NCBI GenBank assembly: GCA_030746455.1
Contig: JASLMQ010000993.1
Location: 1-7,228, forward strand
Direction: 5' to 3'
DNA: 7,228 nucleotides
From: Candidatus Latescibacterota bacterium
GTDB lineage: Bacteria > Latescibacterota > UBA2968 > GCA-2709665
This document shows, piece after piece, positions 6,097 to 7,228 of this stretch; position 1 is the first letter of the stretch, and every line of letters begins with the position of its first letter. The translations under genes were made by a program, and so were the position numbers. The notes beneath the pieces are model-generated. The model was not told the origin of the DNA, did not search any database, and saw only the letters and a program-made list of their open reading frames with translations.

Positions 6097-6966
6097 ATGG
6101 GTCAGAATGCCTCGGAAGCATTGGATGAGAAGCTGGATCACCTTCGCGCCACGCTGGAAGAGATGGGCAGCGTGGTGGTGGCCTTCTCAGGCGGGGTCGA
6201 CAGCACACTCCTGGCCGCGGCCGCTCGGCGGTTCCTTGGGGAGGGCTCGCTGGCGGTCACGGCGGTTTCACCGAGCTTTGCGGACGGGGAGATGGAGAAG
6301 GCGCGATCCCTTGCCGAACGCATCGGGATCCCACTGGAGGTGATCGAGACCCGGGAGATGGACAACCCGGACTACGTCAAGAACGACCCCGACCGATGCT
6401 TCCACTGCAAGAACGCGCTGGTCGACGCGCTGGAGGCGGTGGCCGAGAAGTATGGCGGGCGACACCGCCATCTGGTCTATGGGGCGAACGCCGACGATAC
6501 GGGCGACTACCGTCCGGGCATGTCGGCGGCGGACGAAAGGGGCATGCGGGCCCCATTGATGGAGGCGGGGTTGACCAAGGCCGAGGTGCGGGAGCTTTCC
6601 CGGCGATGGGATCTGCCGACGTGGAACGATCCGGCTTCGGCGTGCCTGTCCTCGAGGATTCCCTATGGGATCCCGGTGACGGATGAGGTCCTGTCGATGG
6701 TGGATCGTGGCGAGGCCTTCCTCAAAGGGCTCGGGTTTTCTCAGCTGCGGGTGCGCCACCACGAGAAGATCGCACGGATCGAGGTTCCCGCCGAGGAGAT
6801 GGCGCGTTTCTTCTCCAGTGGGCTGCACCTGGAGGTCGTGGAGCGGCTCAAGGAGATAGGCTACACCTACGTGACCCTGGATCTGCAGGGATTCCGGAGC
6901 GGCAGCCTGAACGAGTCCCTTTCTGGAGCTTTGATGGGGATCGAGGCGGCACAAACCGACTCCTGA
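6097..6966 (+). CDS. larE: LarE-type ATP-dependent sulfur transferase, three-cysteine form
   Basis: The 289-residue length fits the LarE family (about 270-290). The PP-loop SGGVDST is at 31-37 and binds the pyrophosphate of ATP. Further family motifs are YGANADDTGDYRPG (128-141), RAPLMEAGLTKAEVRELS (151-168), PASACLSSRIPYG (179-191) and LDLQGFRSGSLNE (261-273). In lactate racemase maturation LarE adenylates a pyridinium biscarboxylate mononucleotide and inserts sulfur on the way to the nickel-pincer cofactor. Some LarE proteins sacrifice one cysteine, here matched by Cys183. This one also has a CFHC pair (Cys101, Cys104), the pattern of homologues that hold a [4Fe-4S] cluster and can act catalytically. 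The ATG at 6097 is preferred, with GAGG 5 bases upstream; a GTG at 6058 would overlap the previous gene and lacks a better site. larA, larB and larC are not in view, so the true product may differ from the nickel-pincer cofactor. Confidence 0.93.
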   Translation: MGQNASEALDEKLDHLRATLEEMGSVVVAFSGGVDSTLLAAAARRFLGEGSLAVTAVSPSFADGEMEKARSLAERIGIPLEVIETREMDNPDYVKNDPDRCFHCKNALVDALEAVAEKYGGRHRHLVYGANADDTGDYRPGMSAADERGMRAPLMEAGLTKAEVRELSRRWDLPTWNDPASACLSSRIPYGIPVTDEVLSMVDRGEAFLKGLGFSQLRVRHHEKIARIEVPAEEMARFFSSGLHLEVVERLKEIGYTYVTLDLQGFRSGSLNESLSGALMGIEAAQTDS

Positions 6967-6994
6967 GTCCGTAGAACCATACAGGACGGATGAG

Positions 6995-7228
6995 ATGGCG
7001 ATTCTGGAGATAAAGAAGTTCGGGAGCTCCGTGCTACGGAAGAGGACGGCCCCCGTCGAGAAGGTGACGGAGGAGACGCGACGGCTCATCGACGACATGT
7101 TCGAAACGATGTACGCCGCCGAGGGCATCGGCCTGGCCGCCCCCCAGGTGGGAGTGAGCCAGGACCTGATCGTGGTGGATGTGAGCCCGCACGATCCGTC
7201 CGCAGAGCGGCTGGCGCTGGTGAACCCC
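6995..7228 (+). CDS. def: Peptide deformylase, N-terminal part (cut by right edge)
   Basis: The frame runs 78 codons to the window end without a stop. It shows the N-terminal part of a peptide deformylase: MAILEIKKFGSSVLRK, typical of the family's I..(Y/F)..p.LR start, a helix ending at Met39-Tyr40, then motif 1 GIGLAAPQVG (44-53). The metal-binding EGCLS and HExxH motifs lie beyond the edge. The enzyme removes the formyl group from the first Met of new proteins in the cytosol. The start at 6995 follows AGGA by 8 bases; the ATG at 6990 is in another frame and stops after seven codons. The gene begins 28 bases after larE and is probably in the same transcript. Confidence 0.95.
   Translation, partial: MAILEIKKFGSSVLRKRTAPVEKVTEETRRLIDDMFETMYAAEGIGLAAPQVGVSQDLIVVDVSPHDPSAERLALVNP

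Overview
The window reads as part of a chromosome from a high-GC (roughly 60 percent by eye), probably Gram-negative and uncultured bacterium. The envelope type is inferred from a divergent heptosyltransferase-family (GT9) gene and a Sec-exported repeat protein. Nothing fixes the phylum. The style of the exported protein (repeated beta-rich modules containing an EIFGTGF motif) resembles proteins of poorly cultured FCB-like or candidate phyla, but that is only an impression. No tRNA, rRNA, CRISPR array, insertion sequence or integrase is visible.

Left part, minus strand (1-3407). Positions 1-1038 hold the 5' part of a gene for a secreted protein built from repeats of 247 residues. It is open through the left edge and has its own good sigma-70-type promoter (1136-1164). 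To its right are two coupled genes: a MinD/FlhG-like P-loop ATPase (2382-3407) followed by a divergent GT9 glycosyltransferase (1280-2374). The GT9 ribosome binding site lies in the last codons of the ATPase gene, and the pair has a TTGACA promoter at 3460-3489.

Middle (3408-4548). A divergent intergenic region of 340 bases carries back-to-back promoters, a GC-rich inverted repeat and a structured leader. It drives a single plus-strand gene (3748-4443) for an unrecognised acidic, coiled-coil and Pro/Glu-rich protein with three copies of a short L-[IV]-x-x-H-L helix motif. A strong bidirectional intrinsic terminator (4496-4548) closes this unit.

Right part, plus strand (4549-7228). A tight gene cluster holds an uncharacterised ATP-grasp-like protein (4634-6088), a LarE-type PP-loop sulfur transferase with three cysteines (6097-6966), and the start of peptide deformylase (6995 to the right edge). 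The ATP-grasp/LarE pair is the best candidate for an undescribed system. LarE normally helps make the nickel-pincer cofactor with LarB and LarC for LarA, and none of these is in view. The gene instead sits 8 bases behind a putative ligase, which suggests a different or additional thiolation pathway.
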